Notes: generated by a model from the sequence alone, not told the origin. Counted from the first letter of the stretch, positions 36,555-46,869 are shown. The stretch is 64,000 bases of DNA from Rhodobacterales bacterium LSUCC0387 (GCA_015689775.1 WVSR01000004.1:124001-188000), one strand, 5' to 3'. A program made the numbers and translations.

Positions 36555-38405
36555 ATGTTGCGCATATCTGATCTCTCTTTTTCTATGGCAGGTCGTCCCC
36601 TGTTTGATGGGGCCAGCGCGACCATCCCCACGGGGCATAAGGTGGGCATTGTTGGGCGCAATGGCGCGGGCAAGACCACGCTGTTTCGCCTGATCAAGGG
36701 GGAATTATCGCTTGATGGTGGGGTAATTGAGATGCCCGCCCGTGCGCGCATCGGGGGTGTCAGCCAAGAAGTGCCCGGCAGCTCAGTGTCGCTGCTCGAC
36801 ACTGTCTTGGCCGCTGATATAGAGCGCGCCGCCCTCATGGCCGAGGCCGAAACCGCAACGGGCGAACGCATGGCTGAGGTGCAAACAAGGCTTGCCGATA
36901 TTGATGCTTGGTCGGCCGAGGCCCGCGCCGCCACGATCCTGCGGGGTTTAGGCTTTACCGATGCGGAAACCGCCCGCCCCTGTTCCGATTTTTCGGGCGG
37001 GTGGCGGATGCGCGTGGCCTTGGCCGCCGTTCTTTTCTCGCAACCTGATTGCCTGCTCTTGGACGAACCCACCAACTATCTTGACCTTGAAGGGGCGCTC
37101 TGGCTTGAGGCCTATCTGGCCAAATATCCGCACACTGTACTTGTCATCAGTCATGATCGCGGGCTGCTCAATCGCGCGGTGGGGCATATTTTGCATTTAA
37201 GCGATCAAAAATTGACCCTTTACGCTGGCTGCTATGATGATTTCATCAAAACCCGCACCGCGCAACGGGCGCTGCAATCTGCAGAAGCCAAAAAACAAGA
37301 GGTGCGGCGGGCACATTTACAAAGTTTCGTGGATCGCTTCCGCGCCAAAGCCTCGAAGGCAAAGCAGGCACAGGCGCGGCTTAAAATGCTGGAACGGATG
37401 GAACCCATCCGCGCGCCCGAAGACGCGGCACGCACCGTCTTCACCTTCCCCGAACCTGAGACACTCTCGCCGCCTATTTTGCGGCTGGACGGGGCAAGTG
37501 TCGGCTATGATGGGCGTGCCGTGCTGTCAAAGCTGGATTTGCGCATTGACCAAGATGACCGCATCGCTCTGCTTGGCCGCAACGGCGAGGGCAAATCGAC
37601 TTTGTCAAAATTGATAGCTGGCAAATTAGCGGCAATGGCGGGCAGCGCTACGGCCTCCTCCAAGTTACGGGTCGGGTATTTCGCGCAGCATCAAGTTGAC
37701 GAATTGCATTTGGATGAAACCCCGCTTGATCACCTGCGCCGCGCGCGCCCTGAGGAGGCGCCACCGCGCCACCGCGCGCGACTTGCGGGGTATGGTCTGG
37801 CGGCGGCGCAGGCCGAAACCAAAGTTGGCCAATTATCGGGTGGACAAAAGGCGCGATTGTCCTTGTTGCTAGCGACTTTGGACGCGCCGCACATGCTCAT
37901 CTTGGATGAGCCAACCAACCATCTGGATATCGAAAGCCGCGAGGCCTTGGTCGAGGCACTTTCGGCCTATTCAGGGGCGGTGATTTTGGTCAGCCATGAT
38001 ATGCACCTTTTGGGGCTAGTGGCCGATCGGTTGTGGCTGGTCGCAAACGGGCGGGTTACCCCCTATGAAGGCGATTTGGACAGTTATCGCGCCACCCTCT
38101 TGGGGGGGCGCCCAGAAAAACCTAGTAAACACAAGCCCGCCCCAACCGCGCCACGCCCGAGCCATTACGAGATTAAAGAGATGCGCGCCGAATTGCGCCG
38201 CGCCGAAGCGCGGGTGGAAAAGATTATGGAGATGCATGGGAAACTCTCTATGAAACTGGCTGATCCTGCGCTCTATGAGGCAGCCAAAGCATCTGAATTG
38301 GCGCAATGGCAGGCAAAGTTCACCGAAGTCGAACAGGGTTTGGCGCGCGCCGAGGCGCTTTGTGTTGCGGCACAGGCGCGGCTTGATGTGGCGCTGCAAG
38401 AATAG
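36555..38405 (+). CDS. ABC-F family ATPase
   Basis: Duplicated ABC ATPase without membrane segments, of the group that acts on ribosomes (Uup/YheS-like). The first cassette has Walker A GRNGAGKT (34-41) and signature DFSGGW; the second has GRNGEGKS and signature LSGGQKARLS, each followed by LDEPTN(Y/H)LD. A linker (about 225-300) of charged helices separates them and a coiled coil ends the protein (about 540-610). Length is 616 residues. The ATG at 36555 starts MLRISDLSFSM; the upstream extension to 36492 is unconserved. Confidence 0.9.
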   Translation: MLRISDLSFSMAGRPLFDGASATIPTGHKVGIVGRNGAGKTTLFRLIKGELSLDGGVIEMPARARIGGVSQEVPGSSVSLLDTVLAADIERAALMAEAETATGERMAEVQTRLADIDAWSAEARAATILRGLGFTDAETARPCSDFSGGWRMRVALAAVLFSQPDCLLLDEPTNYLDLEGALWLEAYLAKYPHTVLVISHDRGLLNRAVGHILHLSDQKLTLYAGCYDDFIKTRTAQRALQSAEAKKQEVRRAHLQSFVDRFRAKASKAKQAQARLKMLERMEPIRAPEDAARTVFTFPEPETLSPPILRLDGASVGYDGRAVLSKLDLRIDQDDRIALLGRNGEGKSTLSKLIAGKLAAMAGSATASSKLRVGYFAQHQVDELHLDETPLDHLRRARPEEAPPRHRARLAGYGLAAAQAETKVGQLSGGQKARLSLLLATLDAPHMLILDEPTNHLDIESREALVEALSAYSGAVILVSHDMHLLGLVADRLWLVANGRVTPYEGDLDSYRATLLGGRPEKPSKHKPAPTAPRPSHYEIKEMRAELRRAEARVEKIMEMHGKLSMKLADPALYEAAKASELAQWQAKFTEVEQGLARAEALCVAAQARLDVALQE

Positions 38406-38461
38406 CATCCCTCGCCCCGAATTCATTTGACCTTTGGCCCCTCAAAGGTGAGGGATAGGGT

Positions 38462-39079
38462 ATGGAATTCGCAACTCTCATCCCCGTTTTTGTGGCGCTT
38501 TTTGTCATTATTGATCCCATAGGTTTGGCGCCGCTCTTTGTCGCGCTGACCCGCGGCATGGGCGTGGCGGAAAGGCGGAAGATCGCGCTGCGGGCGACCC
38601 TGATCGCCTTTGCCCTGTTGACGCTTTTTGGCGTGGCGGGTGAGGCCGTTTTGAACTTCCTTGGTATTTCCATGCCTGCCTTTCGCATCGCGGGCGGGAT
38701 TTTGCTGTTTTTGACCGCGCTTGATATGCTGTTTGAGCGGCGCAGCGCCCGCCGTCAGGGACAGGCGGATCAACCGCATAAGGAAGACCCAAGCGTCTTT
38801 CCATTGGCCACCCCCCTGATCGCAGGGCCTGGTGCCTTGGCGACCATGATCCTTCTGACGGGCCAGATGGAGGGGGATATCACATGGGTATTGGCAGTGC
38901 ATGGCGTGATGGCGGCGGTTTTGATCTGTGTCTTTTCACTATTTTTGCTCTCCACCCCGTTGGAACGCGCCTTGGGGCCAACAGGGATCAACGTGGTCAC
39001 ACGATTGTTAGGCATGCTTTTGGCCGCGCTTTCAGTGCAATTCGTGATTGATGGGATGCGCGATTTACAAGTGTTATGA
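38462..39079 (+). CDS. MarC/UPF0056 family membrane protein
   Basis: Integral membrane protein with about six helices. The start MEFATLIPVFVALFVIIDPI and the segments PLFVALTRGM and PLATPLIAGPGALATMI are hallmarks of the MarC family. Length is 205 residues. MarC was once linked to multiple antibiotic resistance but its function is unsettled. A 43-codon membrane ORF begins nine bases downstream. Confidence 0.9.
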   Translation: MEFATLIPVFVALFVIIDPIGLAPLFVALTRGMGVAERRKIALRATLIAFALLTLFGVAGEAVLNFLGISMPAFRIAGGILLFLTALDMLFERRSARRQGQADQPHKEDPSVFPLATPLIAGPGALATMILLTGQMEGDITWVLAVHGVMAAVLICVFSLFLLSTPLERALGPTGINVVTRLLGMLLAALSVQFVIDGMRDLQVL

Positions 39080-39087
39080 GGGGCAAG

Positions 39088-39219
39088 ATGGGGGCTTTTG
39101 ATCTGCAAGATATCCCGCAGCTTTTCTACCTTGGCACTATTTTTGTCGCGGTTCTGGGCTATGCGCTTGCGGCACATTGGCGGAATTTGGCTCGACTTCT
39201 GCGCCAAAGCGCGCTATAG
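39088..39219 (+). CDS. 43-residue single-helix membrane peptide
   Basis: Starts at the ATG at 39088 after GAGGGGC and ends at TAG 39217-39219. It reads MGAFDLQDIPQLFYLGTIFV, AVLGYALAAHWRNLARLLRQ and SAL, so one hydrophobic helix with a positive C-terminal side. It resembles the N-terminal membrane part of the TIGR02281 family of aspartic proteases in related bacteria; the protease domain is absent here. It may be a remnant or a real small membrane protein cotranscribed with marC. Confidence 0.5.
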   Translation: MGAFDLQDIPQLFYLGTIFVAVLGYALAAHWRNLARLLRQSAL

Positions 39220-39234
39220 TTTTTTATCGAAATA

Positions 39235-39717
39235 TCAATCTTTTGCAGCAGATTGTGGATGTTCGCGTTCCATTTTCCACGCGCCTGAGGCCTGCGACCA
39301 ATATTGAAGACGCAATCCCGCCTCGGCAAAACTGCGCCAATGATTACGCGCATGGGTGACGGATGCCTCATCTTGGCCGTCAAAAACCAAAACAGCGCGG
39401 GTCAGGCCTGCGCATTCCTCAGGTGTGATCGCGGCCCCGCCAATCAACACCAGATAATCGGGGCGATTGGCGCGCAGATCGCCTGTGCCAATTAAAATGG
39501 GTTGAAGCTCGGCATCCGCCCCGCCCTCAACTCCGTGGGGCAGAAAACGCTCGGGCGGATGCGCGGCCCATAAAAGGTCATCCATCCGCGCCACGCTTTG
39601 CGTATCAGACGCGCGCAGGGCCACGCGCCACCCTTTGGCCAAAGCGCGCTGAATGAGCATGGGAACAACTTGCTCAAGCCGTGAGCGGGTCAGATGGTAG
39701 AACCACAGTTCGGACAT
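39235..39717 (-). CDS. holC: DNA polymerase III subunit chi
   Basis: Clamp-loader accessory subunit that contacts SSB. MSELWFYHLTRSRLEQVVPM is the typical start, and KGWRVALRA and LIGGAAITPEE blocks follow. Length is 160 residues. The ATG shares one base with the pepA stop (TGATG), so the two genes are coupled, a pairing frequent in Proteobacteria. Confidence 0.92.
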   Translation of the reverse strand: MSELWFYHLTRSRLEQVVPMLIQRALAKGWRVALRASDTQSVARMDDLLWAAHPPERFLPHGVEGGADAELQPILIGTGDLRANRPDYLVLIGGAAITPEECAGLTRAVLVFDGQDEASVTHARNHWRSFAEAGLRLQYWSQASGAWKMEREHPQSAAKD

Positions 39718-41186
39718 CAGCCTTCGTCAAACATATCTTGGATCAACCGATCCAGCGCCAAAACGCCCCAACCTGTAGCCCCTGCAGGGGCGTATTTGCT
39801 GTCCTTTGCAATCGAAGCAACGCCCGCAACATCAAGGTGGATCCAAGGCATATCTTTCTTGACAAAACGCTGCAAAAATTTGGCCGCTGTGATCGAGCCC
39901 GCAGGCCGCCCACCTGTGTTTTTAATATCGGCAATGCGGCTTTTGATCAGGTCATCATAGCTATCATCCAATGGCATCGGCCATGCGCCTTCATCTTCGG
40001 CTTTTGCGGCCTTTAGGAACGCTGAGCAAAGCGCATCATCATTTGCAAAAACGCCTGCATTGTCATGGCCCAGACCAATGATAATTGCGCCTGTCAGCGT
40101 GGCCAAATTGATCATAGCGCGTGGGGCAAAGCGTACTTGCGCATACCACAGCACATCCGCCAGAACGAGCCGTCCTTCCGCATCGGTATTGATGACCTCG
40201 ATTGTGTCCCCTTTCATCGAGACCACAACATCACCAGGACGCTGCGCGCGACCATCGGGCATATTTTCAACCAAACCAACCAGACCGACCACGTTGGCGC
40301 GCGCCTTGCGTAAGGCAAGACCTTTCATCACACCCGCGACAACACCTGCGCCGCCCATATCCATGGTCATATCTTCCATGCCTGCGGCGGGTTTTAGGCT
40401 GATGCCGCCTGTGTCGAACATAACCCCTTTCCCCACAAGGGCAAAGGGCTGCGCATCGCCAGCGCCCATCCATTCCATCACCACAACCTTGGACGGGCTT
40501 TCCGAGCCTTGCCCAACTCCCAACAGAGCGCGCATCCCCAAGTTTTCAAGTGCAGGTTCATCAAGAACCTCGACCTTGACGCCAAGCGCGGCCAAATCGC
40601 TAAGCTGTTCGGCAAAACTGATAGTCGTCAGAACATTGGCAGGAGCGTTGACCAGATCACGGGTGAAAAACACCCCTTCCGCCACCGCCAAGAGCGGCGC
40701 GGCCTTTGCGGCACTCTCCTCAGGTTTGTTGCAATAGAGCGTAACTCTGCCATAGCTGTCAGGAGTTTTGGATTTGTGATCGCCAAATTCATAGCCCCGC
40801 AAGACCACCCCAAGCGATAAATCCGCACTGCGTGCGAAATTGCCCGTGAATATATGCAACTCTGATTTACCCGCCGCGACCCTCAATTTTGCGCCCGCGC
40901 GGCGTGCCGCTTGCGCGGTGACGCGGCGCTCTGTTTTTAGGAGTAACACGGCCTCTGCTGACATGCCCGCAGGATAGGCCAAGACCATGACATCACCCAC
41001 GCTTAAGCTCTCCCATGCAGGGCTGCCAAGCGCCCGATCAACTGCGCCTTTGCTCAGGCGGTTCAAACGCCGCCCCGCTGCATCCAAACCACCCTCTGTC
41101 GTGGCCAAACAGGCAATCTTTCCCGAAAGCCCCTTAAGCGCATCAAGATCAATTTCGCAAAACTGTGTCGCGGATGGACGGGTCAT
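39717..41186 (-). CDS. pepA: Leucyl aminopeptidase (M17)
   Basis: Cytosolic di-metal aminopeptidase that removes N-terminal residues. The signature NTDAEGRLVL is present near 335-344, with metal ligands in LVGKGVMFDTGG (Lys and Asp) and the MSLKPAAGMEDMTMDMGGA-like stretch. Length is 489 residues. The ATG at 41186 (MTRPSATQFCEIDL) is preferred over the start at 41216. It is divergent from the lptF-lptG genes and upstream of holC. Confidence 0.95.
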   Translation of the reverse strand: MTRPSATQFCEIDLDALKGLSGKIACLATTEGGLDAAGRRLNRLSKGAVDRALGSPAWESLSVGDVMVLAYPAGMSAEAVLLLKTERRVTAQAARRAGAKLRVAAGKSELHIFTGNFARSADLSLGVVLRGYEFGDHKSKTPDSYGRVTLYCNKPEESAAKAAPLLAVAEGVFFTRDLVNAPANVLTTISFAEQLSDLAALGVKVEVLDEPALENLGMRALLGVGQGSESPSKVVVMEWMGAGDAQPFALVGKGVMFDTGGISLKPAAGMEDMTMDMGGAGVVAGVMKGLALRKARANVVGLVGLVENMPDGRAQRPGDVVVSMKGDTIEVINTDAEGRLVLADVLWYAQVRFAPRAMINLATLTGAIIIGLGHDNAGVFANDDALCSAFLKAAKAEDEGAWPMPLDDSYDDLIKSRIADIKNTGGRPAGSITAAKFLQRFVKKDMPWIHLDVAGVASIAKDSKYAPAGATGWGVLALDRLIQDMFDEG

Positions 41187-41396
41187 GAAGATCCTCATAT
41201 CGGTTGAAAGCGTCATTTAACGGCAACACTAGGGCGCAAACTGCGGCTTGACCAGATGGGCAATTGCACGAACCCCCGCCCTTCGCGCGCAAGCCTTGCA
41301 TTAAGCCCCAAAAACCCCCAAAACCAAACGAACTTGTGGGCAATCAGGCCCGCTTGCGCCCCAAAGATGTGGGGGCAATTTACAAAGGCTGCGAAT

Positions 41397-42551
41397 TTGA
41401 CACGATATGATCGTTATATCTTGCTCATGTGCCTGAGTTTCTTTGGCTTCTTCGCACTTGTTTTGGTGTCAGTTTATTGGATCAACAAAGGGGTTGATTT
41501 GTTCGATCAATTGATCTCGGACGGCCAAACCATTTTGGCCTTTCTCGAATTGACCACATTGGCGCTACCGCCGATTATAATGATGGTACTGCCTGTGGCG
41601 GGGTTTGTCGCAACCCTTTATGTGTTCAACCGCCTGATCACCGATAGCGAATTGGTGATTTTGCAGACCGCAGGCATCTCACCCTTGCGCCTTTTGCTAC
41701 CTGTTTTCTATTTCGGGGCTATTATGGCGTTTTTGGTTGCGGGCCTCAGCAACGGCTTGGCCCCGCAGGCCGAAGCACGATTTCGCGAAAGATCAGATAT
41801 CTTGGGCAATGATCTCGTCGCTCAGTTGCTGCGTGCGGGCGTATTCCAATCCCCGATTTCGGGTGTAACGATTTATATCAGCGATATTTCACCCGAAGGC
41901 GAGTTGCAGGGGCTGTTTATCCATGACCGCCGCAATGAGACCCGCGAAGTCACCTATCGCGCGGATCGTGGGTATCTTTTGCGCAATGCTGAAAACGCGC
42001 GCATGATCTTGGTGTCAGGGCGCAGTATCACATTGGATCGCACCACAAACCGCCTGAGCAATCTGGGCTTTGAGCGGCTGAACTATGATATCACGCGAGC
42101 ACAACACCCGACCGCAACAGGCAGGGGCGAAGGTCTACCTGAGAACGAGCGCGCAATGTCCACACCTGCGCTCATTGCTGCGGATCAGGATCTAGCCAAC
42201 CTCGCGGGCGTTCCCCTTGATCGCATCAAATGGGAGCTGCATCATCGTTTCGCGCAGGCGATGTTCGCGTTTTTTGTGCCTTTGATTGCGGCCAGTTGCC
42301 TGATGCTGCGCAATTTTTCGCGGCTCGGCTTATGGGCGCAGATCATGCTGGCTGTGGGGTTGGTGATCCCTTTGCAGATGAGCAAGAACCTCCTGAGCGC
42401 TCAGGTCATCAATGCGCCGCACTTGGCGCCATTGGCCTATATGCAGCCACTGGTCTGCGCCGTGGTGTTTGGAGCGGTGCTGTTGGCAGTATATAACACC
42501 GCACATTGGCGCCCGATGCGGCAGTCTGATCTGGTTGAGGGCGGCGCATGA
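41397..42551 (+). CDS. lptF: LPS export ABC transporter permease LptF
   Basis: Inner-membrane permease that with LptG and LptB2 extracts LPS for transport to the cell surface. About six helices flank a periplasmic beta-jellyroll domain (about 120-255). The TTG start at 41397 (LTRYDRYILLMCLSFFGFF) is chosen because AAAGG lies eight bases upstream and the protein then begins as LptF usually does; an in-frame ATG at 41367 lacks a ribosome-binding site. Length is then 384 residues. It overlaps lptG by four bases (ATGA). Confidence 0.9.
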   Translation: MTRYDRYILLMCLSFFGFFALVLVSVYWINKGVDLFDQLISDGQTILAFLELTTLALPPIIMMVLPVAGFVATLYVFNRLITDSELVILQTAGISPLRLLLPVFYFGAIMAFLVAGLSNGLAPQAEARFRERSDILGNDLVAQLLRAGVFQSPISGVTIYISDISPEGELQGLFIHDRRNETREVTYRADRGYLLRNAENARMILVSGRSITLDRTTNRLSNLGFERLNYDITRAQHPTATGRGEGLPENERAMSTPALIAADQDLANLAGVPLDRIKWELHHRFAQAMFAFFVPLIAASCLMLRNFSRLGLWAQIMLAVGLVIPLQMSKNLLSAQVINAPHLAPLAYMQPLVCAVVFGAVLLAVYNTAHWRPMRQSDLVEGGA

Positions 42552-43642
42552 TCCTACAACTTTACCTCGCGCAGCGTTATTTCAAAAATTTCTTCACCGT
42601 GTTGGCGATCTTTGCAGTGATACACATGGTGGTGGATTTGACCGAGCAGATGCGAAAAATCGCGCTCAATGGCGGGGATTTGGGCGATGCGCTTACGCTT
42701 GCGCTACTCAATATGCCGTCAGCGCTTTATTCCCTTTTTCCGCTTGTGGTCATGTTGGCAACCTTGGTGTTTTTCCTCTCTCTGGCACGCAGTTCCGAAT
42801 TGGTGGTGGTACGGGCATCGGGGCGCTCTGGGCTGCGGGCCACGATGGCCCCAATTAGCGTTGCCGCCCTCATCGGGATTATTGGCCTTTTAGTGATCAA
42901 CCCAATCGTGGCTGATACACAAGTCGCGCATGAGCGCAAGTTGGCGCAGGTGCGCGGCGCACAGGAACGCACCTTGGCCATCACGCAAGAGGGGCTTTGG
43001 CTGCGCCAAGGCACGCGCGAGCAGCAAACCGTCATCAACGCGCTGCGCGCCAATAGCGATGGCACGCAATTATTTGACGTCACCTTCTATAATTTCGATA
43101 CATTTGGCAGACTTGAACAGCGCATTGACGCTGATGAAGCCCGCCTTGGAATGCAATCATGGGATCTAACACGCGCCAAAATCTGGGATTTAACCCAAAC
43201 CAACCCCGAGGCCAGTGCAGAAAGTTTTGAAAGCTATGCCGTTCATTCAACGCTGACGCGGGAACAAATTCTCGATTCCTTTGGGGATCCGAGCAATATC
43301 TCGATTTACGCCCTTCCCGATTTCATCACGCAGTTACAAGATGCGGGATTTGCAGGCCTGTCACATCGGGTCTGGTTCCAGATGCAGTTGGCAAATCCTT
43401 TGATGCTGATGAGCATGGTCTTGATCGGTGCAAGCCTCACGATGCGCCACACCCGTTTTGGCCGCACGGGGCCTTTGGTGCTAGCCGCGATTTTATTGGG
43501 CTTTGGCCTCTATTTTCTGCGTAGCTTTGCCCAAATTTTGGGTGAGAATGGTCAGCTTTCTGCCTCTATCGTTGCATGGACACCGCCCCTTGCGGGATCT
43601 CTTTTGGCACTTGGGGTGATTTTGCATATGGAAGATGGTTGA
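42548..43642 (+). CDS. lptG: LPS export ABC transporter permease LptG
   Basis: Second permease of the LptB2FG exporter. MILQLYLAQRYFKNFFTVLA opens the first helix; helices near 15-35, 60-80, 100-120 and three at the C-terminus flank the periplasmic jellyroll. Length is 364 residues. Translationally coupled to lptF. In many Rhodobacterales lptD follows directly; here surA is next, after a 140-base gap. Confidence 0.92.
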   Translation: MILQLYLAQRYFKNFFTVLAIFAVIHMVVDLTEQMRKIALNGGDLGDALTLALLNMPSALYSLFPLVVMLATLVFFLSLARSSELVVVRASGRSGLRATMAPISVAALIGIIGLLVINPIVADTQVAHERKLAQVRGAQERTLAITQEGLWLRQGTREQQTVINALRANSDGTQLFDVTFYNFDTFGRLEQRIDADEARLGMQSWDLTRAKIWDLTQTNPEASAESFESYAVHSTLTREQILDSFGDPSNISIYALPDFITQLQDAGFAGLSHRVWFQMQLANPLMLMSMVLIGASLTMRHTRFGRTGPLVLAAILLGFGLYFLRSFAQILGENGQLSASIVAWTPPLAGSLLALGVILHMEDG

Positions 43643-43782
43643 GACGGTGATGGATAAGCCCAATACATGCGAAGGGCATAAATTTTCCCTCGCTTCGCTT
43701 GCCCGGCTCTTGTAGGTTTAGCACAAATATAAAACGGGCGCTCTGACACCGCCCCTCGCGAGAGTGACCGAAGAAGGACAAG

Positions 43783-45042
43783 ATGAGTTCACAGCACGTA
43801 TCTTCCCCAATCTTGGGTAAATTCATGGGCGCGTGCGCCGTGCGCGACCTGTGTTTTGGCGTGATCATGGGATGCGCCTTGTCGCTTGCCCCTGCACAAA
43901 TGCGCGCGCAATCGCTCGATTTCACACCCGTGATTGCGGTCAATGATACAGTAATCACCCAATATGAGGTGGATCAACGCGCCACGTTTTTGGGCATCTT
44001 GAATGCACCGGGTGACCTAAATGCCCGCGCGCGCGAGGTTTTGATAGAGGAACGCCTGCAAATGGCCACCGCCCAAGCGGCGGGGATAACAATCACCCAA
44101 GATCAGTTGATGATCGGAATTGACGAATTTGCCGCGCGCGCGAATTTGGACGGCCAAGGCCTGATTGATGCGCTTGAGAATGAGGGAGTCGCCTATGAGA
44201 CCCTGCGCGATTTCATCAATGCAGGCCTTTTTTGGCGCGAGGTGTTGCGCAGTCGTTTTGGGGCAAGCGCGCAAGTCTCTGAGGCTGAGATTGACCGCGC
44301 GGTTGCACTTGGCTCAAGCGGGGGCGGGGCGCAAATTCGTTTGGCGGAATTGATCCTGCCGATTGACGGCAACGATATTGACGCGCTGCGCGCTGAATTG
44401 CTGGCGATTGCCGAAGAGGTGGATGGAAATATGACGGCTTTTTCCGATGCCGCCCGCGCCCGTTCAGCCGCCCCCACCGCGGTTGATGGCGGTGCGTTGG
44501 ATTGGCGCCCTCTGTCATCCCTGCCCCAAGGCCTTAGCGCGATGTTGATCACCTTGGATGTTGGTGACGTCACCGAACCCGTCCCGTTGGGGCCTGGGAT
44601 TGGGATTTTTCAAATGCTGGGCTTTGAAGAGGCGCGATATCAATTCTCAACGCCAAGTAGTTATGATTACGCGACCATTCTGCTTTCAGGGCCAGATGCC
44701 GCCGCGCGCGCCGCCGAGATCGCCGCGCAAAATGACCGCTGCGATGATCTTTACGGCACCCTGCAAGGTCAGTTTGAACGGATAAGCGCCCCGCACGCCG
44801 AAGTGCCTGCAGATATTGCGGCAGAGCTTGCTAAGCTTGACCCGAATGAAAGCTCGACCACCCTGCGCCGCAACAATGGCGTCGATCTTTTAATGGTTTG
44901 GCTTTGCAATCGCACAGTCGATCTTGAAGATGGCGCGCGCGAGGACATTCGCCAAGCCTTGTTCTCGCAGCGCCTTGAGACTTATGCCTCTGGCTATCTT
45001 GAGGAATTGCGCGCGGACGCCATCATCCGTGATTTGGACTGA
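43783..45042 (+). CDS. surA: SurA-like periplasmic peptidyl-prolyl isomerase
   Basis: Outer-membrane protein chaperone. After a signal sequence (to about residue 42, MRAQS) comes the SurA N-terminal domain (IAVNDTVITQYEVDQR, about 51-66) and one parvulin-like region (about 180-280), which appears short of the classical two parvulin domains. Length is 419 residues. AAGGA precedes the ATG at 43783; an in-frame ATG at 43828 would shorten the signal region. It is followed by pdxA four bases later. Confidence 0.88.
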   Translation: MSSQHVSSPILGKFMGACAVRDLCFGVIMGCALSLAPAQMRAQSLDFTPVIAVNDTVITQYEVDQRATFLGILNAPGDLNARAREVLIEERLQMATAQAAGITITQDQLMIGIDEFAARANLDGQGLIDALENEGVAYETLRDFINAGLFWREVLRSRFGASAQVSEAEIDRAVALGSSGGGAQIRLAELILPIDGNDIDALRAELLAIAEEVDGNMTAFSDAARARSAAPTAVDGGALDWRPLSSLPQGLSAMLITLDVGDVTEPVPLGPGIGIFQMLGFEEARYQFSTPSSYDYATILLSGPDAAARAAEIAAQNDRCDDLYGTLQGQFERISAPHAEVPADIAAELAKLDPNESSTTLRRNNGVDLLMVWLCNRTVDLEDGAREDIRQALFSQRLETYASGYLEELRADAIIRDLD

Positions 45043-45046
45043 TCCC

Positions 45047-46033
45047 ATGGGTGCGGGCACGACCGGCCCCATTGCGCTCAGCTGTGGTGAGCCTGCGGGG
45101 ATTGGCCCCGAGATTGCAGCAAAAGCGTGGCATGCATTGCGGGGCGCGGTTCCCTTTTTTGTCATCGGGGATGCGGATCATTTCAACGGACATGGCGCGC
45201 CTGTTGTCAAAATATCTCAGGCAAGTGCCGCCTCTGCCGCCTTTGGCGGTGGTTTGCCAGTTCTGCACCGCGACTTTGGCCCCGCCCGTGTGGCGGGCCG
45301 CTCTCAAGCCGCACATGCGCAAGGCGTGATTGACGCAATCGCAGAGGCCGTAGAGCTTGCCCAATCGGGTGCAGCGCGCGCAATTTGCACTCTGCCCATC
45401 CACAAACGCGCCCTGCAACAGGGCGCGGATTTTGCCTATCCGGGCCACACAGAATATCTAGCCGCCTTGGCGGGCGGGGCGAAGGTGGTGATGATGTTAG
45501 CCTGTGCAGAATTGCGCGTTGTGCCTGCCACCATCCACATCCCCCTCAGCGCGGTTCCTGCGGCCTTTACCCCCGATCTATTGCGCGATGTGATTCGCTT
45601 GACCTCTGACGCGCTACGGCGCGATTTTGGCCTACAGAACCCGCGTTTTGCCGTGGCGGGCCTCAACCCCCATGCGGGCGAGAATGGCGCCATGGGGCGG
45701 GAGGAAATCGCGTGGATGATCCCCTTTCTGGCGAGGTTGCGTGGCGAAGGTTACCAGATCGCGGGGCCGCTCTCAGCAGATACGATGTTCCACCCCGCGG
45801 CGCGCGCGCGTTACGATGTGGCCATCTGCGCCTATCACGATCAGGCGCTGATCCCGATAAAGACGCTCGATTTCTCGGGCGGGGTGAATGTGACGCTTGG
45901 TCTGCCCTTTATCCGCACCTCGCCCGATCATGGCACGGCCTTTGATATTGCAGGCACGGGCCGCGCGGATGCCGCAAGCTTGATCGCGGCGTTGCGCATG
46001 GCGGATAAAATGGCACAGGCGCGCGCGGCATGA
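45047..46033 (+). CDS. pdxA: 4-hydroxythreonine-4-phosphate dehydrogenase
   Basis: NAD-dependent enzyme of the DXP-dependent pyridoxal phosphate pathway. [13 protein letters not shown] opens the protein; metal-binding His regions are seen in YPGHTEYLA, then [13 protein letters not shown] and [11 protein letters not shown]. Length is 328 residues. The ATG at 45047 lies four bases after the surA stop; the longer in-frame reading from 44924 overlaps surA and is rejected. The stop overlaps ksgA (ATGA). Confidence 0.94.
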   Translation: MGAGTTGPIALSCGEPAGIGPEIAAKAWHALRGAVPFFVIGDADHFNGHGAPVVKISQASAASAAFGGGLPVLHRDFGPARVAGRSQAAHAQGVIDAIAEAVELAQSGAARAICTLPIHKRALQQGADFAYPGHTEYLAALAGGAKVVMMLACAELRVVPATIHIPLSAVPAAFTPDLLRDVIRLTSDALRRDFGLQNPRFAVAGLNPHAGENGAMGREEIAWMIPFLARLRGEGYQIAGPLSADTMFHPAARARYDVAICAYHDQALIPIKTLDFSGGVNVTLGLPFIRTSPDHGTAFDIAGTGRADAASLIAALRMADKMAQARAA

Positions 46034-46866
46034 TTGATACCCTACCCCCCTTGCGTGAGGTGATCGCAACCCATAATCTGCGTGCCAAGAAATCCTTGGG
46101 GCAGAATTTCTTGCTTGATCTGAACCTGACCACAAAAATCGCCCGCATTGCGGGGGATTTAAGCGCCTGTGATGTGCTGGAAATCGGCCCTGGCCCTGGT
46201 GGTTTGACACGTGGCCTTTTGGCCGAAGAGGCGCGGCGCGTTGTGGCGATTGAAAAAGATGCACGCTGCCTGCCCGCTTTGGCAGAAATCGCCGCCGCCT
46301 ATCCCGACCGCCTCACCGTTCTAAATGACGATGCTTTGGCGGTGGATTGGGCTGCGCATCTGAAACCACCGATCCGTATCGTCGCCAATCTACCCTATAA
46401 TGTGGGCACCGAATTGCTCATCCGTTGGCTGATCCCGCCTGTATGGCCACCGCAATGGTCGAGCCTGACCTTGATGTTTCAACGCGAAGTGGCCGAACGC
46501 ATCGTAGCGCGGGAGGGAAGCAAGGCCTATGGCCGCTTGGCTGTCTTGGCGCAATGGCGGTGTGAGGCGCGGATCGCGCTGAACTTGCCACCCGAAGCCT
46601 TCACCCCGCCCCCAAAGGTTAGCTCTGCGGTGGTGCATTTAACAGCACTTGAGGCCCCAAAATTCCCCGCAAATCAAAAGGTGCTGGAGCGCGTGGTGGC
46701 CAAGGCCTTTAACCAACGCCGCAAAATGCTGCGTGCCTCGCTGAAAGGGCTTTGCCCAGATATTGAGGATCGCATCTTGGCCGCAGGGCTGCGCCCGACT
46801 GACCGCGCAGAAACGGTCAGCCTTGAGGGGTTTTGCGCCCTCGCCCGCGCTGTCTCGGCCGATTAA
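46030..46866 (+). CDS. rsmA: 16S rRNA dimethyladenosine transferase
   Basis: KsgA: dimethylates two adjacent adenines near the 3' end of 16S rRNA during small-subunit assembly. Motifs are [11 protein letters not shown] (about 20-30), [16 protein letters not shown] (SAM-binding motif I, about 49-64) and the catalytic [13 protein letters not shown] (about 118-130). Length is 278 residues. It closes the surA-pdxA-rsmA cluster, with start overlapping the pdxA stop. Confidence 0.95.
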   Translation: MIDTLPPLREVIATHNLRAKKSLGQNFLLDLNLTTKIARIAGDLSACDVLEIGPGPGGLTRGLLAEEARRVVAIEKDARCLPALAEIAAAYPDRLTVLNDDALAVDWAAHLKPPIRIVANLPYNVGTELLIRWLIPPVWPPQWSSLTLMFQREVAERIVAREGSKAYGRLAVLAQWRCEARIALNLPPEAFTPPPKVSSAVVHLTALEAPKFPANQKVLERVVAKAFNQRRKMLRASLKGLCPDIEDRILAAGLRPTDRAETVSLEGFCALARAVSAD

Positions 46867-46869
46867 CGC

